A stretch of 22,805 nucleotides of DNA from UBA11373 sp035291545 (GTDB lineage Bacteria > Actinomycetota > Acidimicrobiia > Spongiisociales > UBA11373): positions 1 through 22,805 of the forward strand of contig DATDRW010000100.1 in NCBI GenBank assembly GCA_035291545.1, in the 5' to 3' direction. The position numbers and the translations under genes were made by a program. The notes beneath the pieces are model-generated. The model made no database searches. It was not told the DNA's origin and saw only the letters and a program-made list of their open reading frames with translations. Positions 6,767 through 13,335 of this stretch are shown piece by piece (position 1 is the first letter of the stretch; each line of letters opens with the position of its first letter).

Positions 6767-7555
6767 ATGACGAGGTTTGGCCCGGTCGAGTTCCCCGAGG
6801 TGCCGCCCGGAGACGATGTCGTCGTATCCGCCACCACCTTCGTCGTATACGAGCGTTGCCCGGAACAGGCGGCCGGCCGTCTGCGCGGCGTGTACGGACC
6901 CGAATCACGGGCTTCTTTCATCGGAGGTCTCGCCCATCGGGTGTTCGCCCGTCACCTGACCGGCGGACCCATCGACGATGAGGGCTTCACCGCGGCATGC
7001 CGTGAGGAGATCGGTGGGGGGATGAACATGAAGCTGTCCTCACTCGGGTTGAAGCCGAGCCAACTCACCGGGGTCATCGAGGAGGTCGGCGGGCTGTACG
7101 AGCGCTTCAAGCAGATGGGGATGCAGGGCTTCGTCGGCGCCGAGGTCATGCTCGAGGTCGAGCCTGCCGCGGGCGTCGTGCTCCGCGGCTCGATCGACGC
7201 CGTATTCGACGACGGAGCGGCCGGTACCCGCCTCGTTGACTGGAAGACGGCCGGTCTCGGCGATCCGGGGCCGCAGCTGGCGTTCTACTCGCTGCTGTGG
7301 GCGATGGAACGGGGCGAAATCCCTGGTCGGGTAGAGGCGGTGTCGGTGGGATCGGGCGAGCGCACCGACGAGGTGCCCACCGCAGCCGGGGTTCAGGCGA
7401 CCGCCCTCCGGGTGGCGAGGGTGGTCACGGAACTCCGCACCACCTGGACGGAAGGGGGGTCATTCGAGCGGGTCGCCGGCCCGTGGTGCCGCTGGTGCCC
7501 GCTCCTCGACGAGTGCTCCGAGGGGCAGGCGGCGCGGTTCGTATTCGACGCCTGA
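6767..7555 (+). CDS. Stand-alone PD-(D/E)XK nuclease of the RecB/Cas4/AddB Fe-S type
   Basis: A 262-aa protein. It has the order of parts of the Cas4/AddB nuclease group: SATTFVVYERCP (first Cys, C34), FIGGLAHRVF with the motif-I His, GSIDAVFDD then LVDWKTA (metal-binding D and the DxK core), QLAFYSLLW (QxxxY motif) and near the C-terminus CRWCPLLDEC. The last motif has C-x2-C-x5-C spacing, the spacing of the [4Fe-4S] cysteines in Cas4 and AddB. It probably cuts or resects DNA ends. No helicase partner, cas1 or cas2 is in the window, so a general repair role like the stand-alone RecB-family exonucleases of other actinobacteria is more likely than CRISPR adaptation. The start rests on the leaderless box 7 nt upstream. 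It ends 7 nt before the convergent HD-GYP gene. Confidence 0.85.
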   Translation: MTRFGPVEFPEVPPGDDVVVSATTFVVYERCPEQAAGRLRGVYGPESRASFIGGLAHRVFARHLTGGPIDDEGFTAACREEIGGGMNMKLSSLGLKPSQLTGVIEEVGGLYERFKQMGMQGFVGAEVMLEVEPAAGVVLRGSIDAVFDDGAAGTRLVDWKTAGLGDPGPQLAFYSLLWAMERGEIPGRVEAVSVGSGERTDEVPTAAGVQATALRVARVVTELRTTWTEGGSFERVAGPWCRWCPLLDECSEGQAARFVFDA

Positions 7556-7562
7556 TACGGGT

Positions 7563-8222
7563 TCAGCCGGCGATGCCGATCGAAACCGCGAATGGGTCGG
7601 CGGGCAGCGGGTCGGCCGCCGAGGGCAGCACCACCGCCCGGTCGGCGGCTCCGGCGGCGAGGAGCCGTCCGAGGGCGGCAACGACCTCTGCATCGAACTG
7701 GGTGCCGGCGCAGCGCCGCAGTTCGGCCAGGGCCGTGGCCACCGGAAGCGGCCCCTCATACGGTCGGTCCGAGGTCATGGCGTCGTAGGCGTCGGCGACC
7801 TGGACGATCCGCACTGCGATCGGAAGGGTGCGCAATCCGACGCCGAACGGGTAGCCCTCGGCATCGACGCGTTCGTGGTGGTACAGCACGCAGGCCGCCA
7901 CCTCCCGGGCGACGATGTCGGCCACGAGGCGATGGCCCTCCTCGGGGTGGTTGCGAACCTCTCGCCACTCCGTGGTGTCGAGCCCGGTCGGTTTCCACAG
8001 AACGGCCTCGGGGATGCCGAGCTTGCCGATGTCGTGGAGCAGCGCGCCGAGGTACACCCGATCGGCCTCTTCCGGGGTGAGACCGAGCTCGGAGGCGACC
8101 GCCGCGGCAATGTGGGCCGTCCGCATCCCATGATCGGCCAGGGCGGGATCGCGCAACCGCGTGACCGCGACGAGTTTCTCGGTGGCGGCGGACTCGGCGG
8201 CGCCTACGGCTCCGGGGATCAC
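7563..8222 (-). CDS. HD-GYP domain phosphohydrolase
   Basis: A 219-aa single-domain protein. Metal-binding residues of the HD-GYP fold are visible in order: H31 (DHGMRTAHIA), H63-D64 with K67 (LLHDIGKLGIP), H92 (NHPEEGH), H115-H116 (HHERVDAEGYP) and D144 (VADAYDAMTSDRPY). The GYP triplet is intact at 123-125; the preceding position, usually Gly, is Ala (A121). HD-GYP proteins commonly hydrolyse cyclic di-GMP, some other cyclic dinucleotides. No receiver, GGDEF or membrane domain is attached, so its input signal is unclear. The start is GTG 8222, overlapping the stop of a 14-codon upstream ORF as GTGA, which suggests translational coupling. It lies downstream of the PD-(D/E)XK-like gene on the same strand. 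Confidence 0.88.
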   Translation of the reverse strand: MIPGAVGAAESAATEKLVAVTRLRDPALADHGMRTAHIAAAVASELGLTPEEADRVYLGALLHDIGKLGIPEAVLWKPTGLDTTEWREVRNHPEEGHRLVADIVAREVAACVLYHHERVDAEGYPFGVGLRTLPIAVRIVQVADAYDAMTSDRPYEGPLPVATALAELRRCAGTQFDAEVVAALGRLLAAGAADRAVVLPSAADPLPADPFAVSIGIAG

Positions 8223-8263
8223 CGGCAGTTTCGCTCTTCGATGGGGTGGATGATCGAGTCCAT
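8219..8263 (-). CDS. 14-codon upstream ORF coupled to the HD-GYP gene
   Basis: ATG 8263 opens a short frame encoding MDSIIHPIEERNCR and stops at TGA 8221-8219. The stop overlaps the GTG start of the HD-GYP gene in the GTGA arrangement used for termination-reinitiation elsewhere in the window (11120-11123). The ATG is preceded by CAATCACCC, which resembles the CAATCACCCC before the GTPase start at 9684. This suggests a real start. It may act as a leader peptide rather than a functional protein. Confidence 0.4.
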   Translation of the reverse strand: MDSIIHPIEERNCR

Positions 8264-8278
8264 GGGTGATTGCCCGTC

Positions 8279-8284
8279 AGATTA
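8279..8284 (-). promoter_or_regulatory. Putative -10 box ahead of the upstream ORF and HD-GYP gene
   Basis: On the minus strand, TAATCT (TANNNT, the box closest to TATAAT here) lies 15 nt before ATG 8263 in the 94-nt gap after the PD-(D/E)XK-like gene. It would let the HD-GYP gene be transcribed on its own. Confidence 0.4.
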
Positions 8285-8316
8285 CGGTCACACCCCCCGA
8301 GAACCGTGGCTTTCCG

Positions 8317-9600
8317 TCAGCGCACCGGGTCGGCGGTGGCGAGCTCGTGCTCGACATCGGCGACCTGGGCGAGGATCTCGGTGCGGAGGTCGCCGAGCCG
8401 TTCGGAGAGGGTGTCGACGCCTTTGCGGATGTCGGTCAGGCCCGCCCGGGCGCTCCTGAGATGGTCGGCGAGACGGCGGATGGTGGCGATGCGGTCCGCG
8501 ACCACCGCCACGTCCATCCGGTGGCTTCGTCCCGAGGCCTCGGCGCCGGCACGGGCTCGGGCCCACTGCAGCGCCACCGCCGTGAGGAGCCCGTCGCCCT
8601 CGTCGACGGCCAGCACTCGGGCGCCGTAGACCCCAAAGCGGGCAACCTCGGCGGGAAAGGCGTCGCGGCGCGACACGCAGACCGCGGCATCGGCGCGGCG
8701 ATTGGCCATCGCCCGGTCGAGTTCGGCGAGGATGCCTTCTTTGCCGCCCAGGGTGATCGTCGCCTGGTTCTTCGCCTCGACGACGATGCGGTACCCGTCG
8801 GGGAGGATGACGACGAAGTCACCCACCGCGGCTTGGGCACCGAGCTCGCCGGGGGTGCGGCCGACCCGCTCCACGACACATCCCCCCGCCGAGCCGGCCC
8901 AGCGGCGGAGGATGACTTCGAGCTCGTCCTCGAAGTCGACACCCTGCGCCGTACCGCGTATCGCCTCGGCGGCTCGACCCGCGGCGACTCCTTGCTCGCG
9001 CAAGATGAGGTCGCGCAACTCGCCGAATCGCTCGTCGATCGACGCCACCAGCGTGGCGAGGGCCGAGCCGTCGGCATTGGGGTCGAGCGCCTCGGCGATG
9101 CGCCGCTCGAGCGATCCCTCGGGCCCGACTACGGCCGCAAGGCGGGTGAGGAACTCGGTGGTGTGGCTCCCCTCGGCCGCGGGGTCGATCCGGCCGAGGA
9201 ACCCATCGCGCCAGGCGATGAACTCGCCGAGCATGCGGTTGAGCACGGAGGAGCGCTGCTCGGGGTCGAACTGGGCGAGCATCTCCGCCGTTCCCTGCTC
9301 GAGCACGATGGTGAGGCGGCGTTCCGCGTCGTCGGTGAGCCATCCCAGGGTCTGGCGCATGCGCTCGTCAACGGCGGCCACGTCGAGGCCGATGCCCATC
9401 GTTGCGAGGCCGCGTGCCCCGACCGCAAGGACCCGCCGTACCAGGTCGTCCCGGGATCCGGGACTGCAGGGAGTGAGCAGGGCGGCGAGATCGGGATCGT
9501 CCACGGTGAGGCCGTCGATCGTCACCCGGTCTCCGTCGAGCCGGATGGCGCTCATCTCGGCGGGTCCGGCCTTCTCGATGCTGTGCAGTGCCGTGGTCAT
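8317..9600 (-). CDS. Uncharacterised protein with a PD-(D/E)XK-like (restriction-endonuclease-fold) core
   Basis: A 427-aa protein without signal peptide or membrane helices. Residues about 60-215 are helical and charged, possibly coiled coil. Residues about 221-335 look like a restriction-endonuclease fold: an acidic helix (VDFEDELEVILRR), then AVGDFVVILPDGYRIVVEAK, giving D261 and the E275-x-K277 pair followed by NQ, and then RRADAAVCVSRRDAF. This resembles the core of DUF2130 and RmuC-type proteins ('VVxExK...ADxAVxV'). The C-terminal 60 residues are again a predicted coiled coil. Nuclease activity is inferred from the motif only. The start ATG 9600 follows TACCTT by 6 nt without an SD. 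The gene is divergent from a GTPase pair and upstream of the HD-GYP gene. Confidence 0.7.
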   Translation of the reverse strand: MTTALHSIEKAGPAEMSAIRLDGDRVTIDGLTVDDPDLAALLTPCSPGSRDDLVRRVLAVGARGLATMGIGLDVAAVDERMRQTLGWLTDDAERRLTIVLEQGTAEMLAQFDPEQRSSVLNRMLGEFIAWRDGFLGRIDPAAEGSHTTEFLTRLAAVVGPEGSLERRIAEALDPNADGSALATLVASIDERFGELRDLILREQGVAAGRAAEAIRGTAQGVDFEDELEVILRRWAGSAGGCVVERVGRTPGELGAQAAVGDFVVILPDGYRIVVEAKNQATITLGGKEGILAELDRAMANRRADAAVCVSRRDAFPAEVARFGVYGARVLAVDEGDGLLTAVALQWARARAGAEASGRSHRMDVAVVADRIATIRRLADHLRSARAGLTDIRKGVDTLSERLGDLRTEILAQVADVEHELATADPVR

Positions 9601-9606
9601 GAGGAC

Positions 9607-9612
9607 AAGGTA
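9607..9612 (-). promoter_or_regulatory. Leaderless-type -10 box of the PD-(D/E)XK-like gene
   Basis: On the minus strand, TACCTT is followed by a 6-nt spacer (GTCCTC) and ATG 9600, without an SD. It fixes the start well downstream of the longest possible frame. Confidence 0.55.
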
Positions 9613-9671
9613 CGGCGGTGGTGTGACGGAAACGGGCGCCGGGCTCGCTTCGCCCCACGCCTCCGTCGTGC

Positions 9672-9677
9672 CACAAT
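9672..9677 (+). promoter_or_regulatory. Possible -10 box of the GTPase pair
   Basis: CACAAT is followed by 6 nt (CACCCC) and ATG 9684, with no SD. It departs from TANNNT at the first base but has the same spacing as the other leaderless starts. The string CAATCACCC is shared with the upstream ORF start at 8263. Confidence 0.35.
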
Positions 9678-9683
9678 CACCCC

Positions 9684-11123
9684 ATGCCCGACCACGCACC
9701 GTCGCCGGAACGACTCGCTGCGGTCGCAACCGCCTTGGAGCGGATCGACCTCACCCTGGCCGGAACCGCTGCGGTGGATCTCCGAAACGCCACCCGCCGG
9801 CTGGTCGGGGAGTATCTCGCGCCCCGTGTGGCCCACCCCGACGACGACCTCGTGATCGCCGTGGTCGGGGTCTCTGGTGCAGGCAAGTCGACGCTGTTCA
9901 ACTCGATCGCCCGGCGAAGGCTCACCGAGACGGGGGCCCGCAGACCCACCACCCTCGAACCGGTGGCGTGGGGCCACGCCTCCCTGCCCGCCAGCCTCGA
10001 TGCCATCCGGCGCCGGCTTCCCGGCCGGATGGTGGACACACTGCGTCCGCCTCCCGATGGCGTCGTCCTCGTCGACACCCCTCCTCCCGACATCGTCGAC
10101 GACTCCGGGGAACCCGTGTGCGCGCAAATCCTCGACGTCGCCGACGCATGCATCCTCGTGGCGGGGGCTCATCGGTATGCCGATGCCGCCGGTTTCGACC
10201 TGGCGGCGCGGGCCGCGCGGCGCGGTCTGACGACGGTGTTCGTGCTCAACCGACTTCCGGCGACCCCGGAATTGCAGCGGGTGCTGATCTCCGACTTCGT
10301 CGGCAAACTCGCTCGTAGCGGGCTCATCGAGCGACCCGAACCAGGGTCGGTGATCGCCATTGCAGAGGGCGTGGTGTCGTCCGACCGCGAGGGGCTCTCC
10401 ACCGACGGGGTGACCGGGCTGCGCAAGGAAGTGGAGCGGCTTGCCGACCCGCACGAGCGGCGGCGCGTCATCGACGCCGCGGTCGCCGGGTCGACGCGGC
10501 GTGTTGCCGATGCCCTCGCCGTGTTGCGGGGTGCCCTCATCACGGCCGAGGCCCGTCGGATCGAGCTCACGGATCCGGTGAAGCTGTCCTACGCCGAAGC
10601 CGCCGATCGAGTGGTGGCTGCCGTCCGTTCCGGGGTCTTCGCCGAGGTGAAGGACGATCCCGGGGCACTGGCGGCGGCGCTCGGCTCGGCGGCGGCACGG
10701 CGGGCGGGTCGCGCTGCGGTGCGCTCCGCCGACCGGTGGGAGCTGCTCGGGGCCGGGCTCGGCCGGGGTTTGTTCACCCACGGAAGCGAGACACCCGCGG
10801 CGGCGCGGGAGCGGATCGAGTGGTGGCAGTCCGACATCCCCCGGCTCGCCGCCGAGCTCGGGGGGAGGACCGTTCGCGGCCGCCGGGCGGAGCGACTGGT
10901 GGGGGCGACCCGGGCATCCGTGCTCGATCCCGGGCACAGCCCCCGCCGCAAGGAGCGCCGCATGCTGGAACGCCATCCCGGACTCGTCGCCGCGGCCGCC
11001 GAGCGGCTCGACGAGGAACTCGCCGGGATCGTGGCCGCCGATGCGGTGCGGTTCACGGCGGGATTGGGCCCGGGGACGCCGTGGGGCATCCTCGCCGAGC
11101 TGAACGTGGAGGAGCGGCCGTGA
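9684..11123 (+). CDS. Dynamin/YfjP-like GTPase, first of a pair
   Basis: A 479-aa P-loop GTPase. G1 is GVSGAGKST (residues 62-70), a candidate G2 Thr lies in RRPTT (87-90), G3 is DTPPPD (131-136) instead of DxPG, and G4 is NRLP (189-192) instead of NKxD. The long remainder is mostly helical, as in bacterial dynamin-like or TrmE-Era-class GTPases such as YfjP. No transmembrane segment is evident. The non-standard G3 and G4 suggest altered nucleotide specificity or weak hydrolysis. ATG 9684 is 6 nt after a -10-like box. The stop overlaps the start of a second GTPase (GTGA), so the two products are probably made together and may form a heteromer. The cellular role is not known. Confidence 0.75.
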   Translation: MPDHAPSPERLAAVATALERIDLTLAGTAAVDLRNATRRLVGEYLAPRVAHPDDDLVIAVVGVSGAGKSTLFNSIARRRLTETGARRPTTLEPVAWGHASLPASLDAIRRRLPGRMVDTLRPPPDGVVLVDTPPPDIVDDSGEPVCAQILDVADACILVAGAHRYADAAGFDLAARAARRGLTTVFVLNRLPATPELQRVLISDFVGKLARSGLIERPEPGSVIAIAEGVVSSDREGLSTDGVTGLRKEVERLADPHERRRVIDAAVAGSTRRVADALAVLRGALITAEARRIELTDPVKLSYAEAADRVVAAVRSGVFAEVKDDPGALAAALGSAAARRAGRAAVRSADRWELLGAGLGRGLFTHGSETPAAARERIEWWQSDIPRLAAELGGRTVRGRRAERLVGATRASVLDPGHSPRRKERRMLERHPGLVAAAAERLDEELAGIVAADAVRFTAGLGPGTPWGILAELNVEERP

Positions 11124-12367
11124 CCGATGCCGTCGACATCGTCGATGGGCTCGACCTCGTGGTCGGTCTCGCCGACGGTCACCTGCATCCCGACGACCTC
11201 GAGGCTGCGCGCCGCGCCGCCCGGAGCGCCCGCGACCGCGCCGGTCATCTCGGAGCGACACTGGTCACCGCCCTGCTCGGAGGCACCGGCGTCGGCAAGT
11301 CGAGCCTCCTCAATGCCCTTGCAGGTGAGCACGTCGCCTCGACGAGCCCGGTGCGTCCCCACACCACCGAGCCGCTCGCCTGGATCCCGTCGGGTGCCGA
11401 ACCCGCCCTCGCCACGCTCCTCGACGACCTCGAGATCACCCGCCGGGTCGTGCAGAGCCGCGTGCCCGGAATGGCGATCCTGGACATGACCGACGTCGAC
11501 AGCGTCGAGGCGGGGCACCGCCGTCGGGTCGAGTCGGTGCTCCCGGTGGTCGACGTCGGGGTGTGGGTGCTCGATCCCCTCAAGTACGCCGAGGGATCGC
11601 TCCACCGCGACTTCATCGTCCCTCTCGCCCCCGCGGCCGAACGCATGGTTTTCGTCCTCAATCAGATCGACCGGGTCCCCACCGACGAGCGCGGGATCAT
11701 GCGCGACCACCTGATCGAGGTGCTCCAGGCGGACGGGATCCGGCGGCCCGTCGTGTTCGAGGCGGCGGCCGACCCTCCGATCGGACCCCGTCTCGGCATC
11801 GACGCACTGTTCGCCCACCTCACCTCGCGCCTCGACGAAAAGAAGGTCCACCTCGGCAGGGTGGTCGAGGAGGCCCGTGCCGCCGCCCGGAAGGTGGCCG
11901 CGGTGACGGGGGTGGGGACGGGCGGTTCCCTGGACTTCGAAGAGCGGTGGGATCGGGTCCGCGTCGCGGTGGTGGCGTCACTGTCTGCCGAGGGCCCCAC
12001 GGTGGGCGGTCTCGAGGAGGCTCTGCGTTCCGTCGAGCACATGGTCGGGGCGATCTCGGCTGCCGCCGGGGGCGCGTTCGGGCTGCGCACCCGGCAGGTG
12101 TTCAACCCGGATCGGGTCGAGGCGGAGGTCCGGGCCGCGGTGGTTGCGATGGAAGGAGCGGTGCCCCGGATCGCGGGGAGGCATGCGGCGGAGGCCGACC
12201 GGCGTTCCCGTGCCGCCGTCGTGCTCGATGGCGAGCTCCAGGGGCGGATCGGCGCGCCGCTGCGCAAGCTGCTCTGGGAACGCGCCTCGCTGTCCGCAGT
12301 CGTCGCCGGCCTCGCCGTCGACGCGTCGATGGCCGAGGCGCGCCTCGGCATCGGGATCTCCGATTAG
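11120..12367 (+). CDS. Dynamin/YfjP-like GTPase, second of a pair
   Basis: A 415-aa P-loop GTPase. G1 is GGTGVGKSSLLNALAG (residues 54-69), a switch segment is PVRPHTTEPLAW, the G3 position is LDMTDVDSV (residues 121-129, D122) and G4 is a normal NQID (181-184). The helical C-terminal half contains an amphipathic stretch near 295-320 (AISAAAGGAFGL) that could contact membrane. With its canonical G4 this is the more conventional member of the pair. The GTG start at 11120 overlaps the first GTPase stop by 4 nt and is preceded by GGAGGAG, so it depends on an SD and is probably coupled. The stop overlaps the convergent lipid-kinase gene by 4 bp (12364-12367). Confidence 0.78.
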   Translation: MTDAVDIVDGLDLVVGLADGHLHPDDLEAARRAARSARDRAGHLGATLVTALLGGTGVGKSSLLNALAGEHVASTSPVRPHTTEPLAWIPSGAEPALATLLDDLEITRRVVQSRVPGMAILDMTDVDSVEAGHRRRVESVLPVVDVGVWVLDPLKYAEGSLHRDFIVPLAPAAERMVFVLNQIDRVPTDERGIMRDHLIEVLQADGIRRPVVFEAAADPPIGPRLGIDALFAHLTSRLDEKKVHLGRVVEEARAAARKVAAVTGVGTGGSLDFEERWDRVRVAVVASLSAEGPTVGGLEEALRSVEHMVGAISAAAGGAFGLRTRQVFNPDRVEAEVRAAVVAMEGAVPRIAGRHAAEADRRSRAAVVLDGELQGRIGAPLRKLLWERASLSAVVAGLAVDASMAEARLGIGISD

Positions 12368-13284
12368 GAGGCCCGAGGGGCGAGCAGGCGCAGCGAGCCG
12401 GGTGCGATCGCCAGCGTCAGGGAGGTGACCTCGCCGAAGTATTCGCCGTCGGCCTCGAAACCGACGACGCCGTCGGCGGTCACGGTGAGGCTCGAGAAGG
12501 GATGCCACACTCTCACCCCCGGCACGGTGCCCGGGTCGCGGTGACGGACGGCGGCGACGACGACGCGCACCAGCCGCAGCGGTGTCGCCCGTCGCACCAC
12601 AATCGCCGCCGGTCCTCCCTCCGGTGACAGGGTCAGGGCGCGTCGTCCCAAGAAAGTGAACCGGTCGTGGACCTGGGCGATCGCCGTCACCGCCCGCTGT
12701 GTCGATCCATCGACGGTCACGGTGAGGTCCGGACGGCGGCGCCGGTAGGTGCCGATCGCCACCCGCAGGGCGCTCCGGCCGTAATGGAGGGTGCCCGCCC
12801 CCACCTTGCGCAGGGGGCGCCGCTCGGACTCGAGGATCACGTCCGCGTCGTACCCGACCCCGGTGGCGAAGATGGCGATGCGGCCGATCGGACCGTTGGG
12901 GCCAACCGCGTCGATCCGCGCCGTGGGGAGCATCCGCACCGTGCGGGACGCGGCGATCACCTCGGCGGCCGCAACTCCCCGCCGGGGATAGCCGGTGAGG
13001 CGGGCAAACACGTTGCTGGTTCCGGCCGGGATCACCGCGAGGGATGCTCCGGTCCCGGCGATGCCGTTGGCGACGCGATGCACGATGCCGTCGCCGCCCA
13101 TGGCCGCGATCACATCGACGCCGTCGGCGGCGGCGGCGGCGGCGGCGGCCTCGGCCTCCCAGGGTCCATCGGGCCAAATCGGGGTCACGTCGAATCGTGG
13201 TCGCAGGATGCCCACCACCGAACGGTGGAGCATCGCGGTGAAGCCGGAGGCGGCGGGATTGGCCACCAGGAGCAGGCGTCGCAC
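12364..13284 (-). CDS. Diacylglycerol kinase family lipid kinase
   Basis: A 306-aa member of the DAGK/YegS/LCB5 group. The N-terminus LLLVANPAASGF is the first catalytic-domain strand, MGGDGIVHRVANGI (62-75) the nucleotide-binding GGDG motif, and VIPAGTSNVFARLTG (84-98) the conserved 'PxGTxNxFAR'. The C-terminal beta-sandwich includes FATGVGYDADVI and ends with the family-typical VGFEADGEYFGEV. It should phosphorylate a lipid such as diacylglycerol at the inner membrane face. A pure (CGG)8 tract gives eight Ala codons near residues 46-53, in an expected surface loop. The start GTG 13284 follows TACCCT by 7 nt with no SD. It is divergent from the phosphoribosyltransferase and overlaps the second GTPase tail-to-tail. 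Confidence 0.9.
   Translation of the reverse strand: MRRLLLVANPAASGFTAMLHRSVVGILRPRFDVTPIWPDGPWEAEAAAAAAAADGVDVIAAMGGDGIVHRVANGIAGTGASLAVIPAGTSNVFARLTGYPRRGVAAAEVIAASRTVRMLPTARIDAVGPNGPIGRIAIFATGVGYDADVILESERRPLRKVGAGTLHYGRSALRVAIGTYRRRRPDLTVTVDGSTQRAVTAIAQVHDRFTFLGRRALTLSPEGGPAAIVVRRATPLRLVRVVVAAVRHRDPGTVPGVRVWHPFSSLTVTADGVVGFEADGEYFGEVTSLTLAIAPGSLRLLAPRAS
13125..13148. repeat. (CGG)8 trinucleotide tract
   Basis: Eight uninterrupted CGG units on the plus strand encode poly-Ala in the lipid kinase read on the minus strand. Unit gain or loss would change the Ala count but keep the frame. Confidence 0.9.
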
Positions 13285-13291
13285 GGTGGCG

Positions 13292-13297
13292 AGGGTA
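13292..13297 (-). promoter_or_regulatory. Leaderless-type -10 box of the lipid kinase gene
   Basis: On the minus strand, TACCCT is followed by a 7-nt spacer (CGCCACC) and GTG 13284, with no SD. It lies 26 bp from the divergent box of the phosphoribosyltransferase. Confidence 0.55.
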
Positions 13298-13323
13298 CCG
13301 GCGGGTGGTGAACGCGCCGCCGG

Positions 13324-13329
13324 TACTCT
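13324..13329 (+). promoter_or_regulatory. Leaderless-type -10 box of the phosphoribosyltransferase gene
   Basis: GGTACTCT contains TACTCT, followed by a 6-nt spacer (GGTCCC) and GTG 13336, with no SD. Confidence 0.55.
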
Positions 13330-13335
13330 GGTCCC

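Noticed and set aside
4717..6981. A 754-codon open frame on the plus strand opposite the VanW gene
   Set aside because: It is the antisense shadow of a clear membrane protein, lacks recognisable domains and is rich in Arg, Gly, Asp and His as expected from high-GC antisense reading.
8266..10318. Long plus-strand open frames (8266-9855, 8702-10318) opposite the PD-(D/E)XK-like gene
   Set aside because: They run antisense to a gene with good codon structure and promoter, then continue out of frame into the GTPase gene. No domain or start signal supports them.
9597..11851. Long minus-strand frames opposite the GTPase pair
   Set aside because: The plus strand has clear G1 motifs, a 4-nt coupling overlap and an SD. 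The minus-strand translations are low-complexity Arg/Gly/His-rich shadows.
6767..12367. A classical defence island
   Set aside because: Nuclease-like and GTPase genes are present, but there is no methylase, toxin-antitoxin, cyclase, integrase or phage gene, and each family also has housekeeping roles. It was kept only as a hypothesis in the findings.
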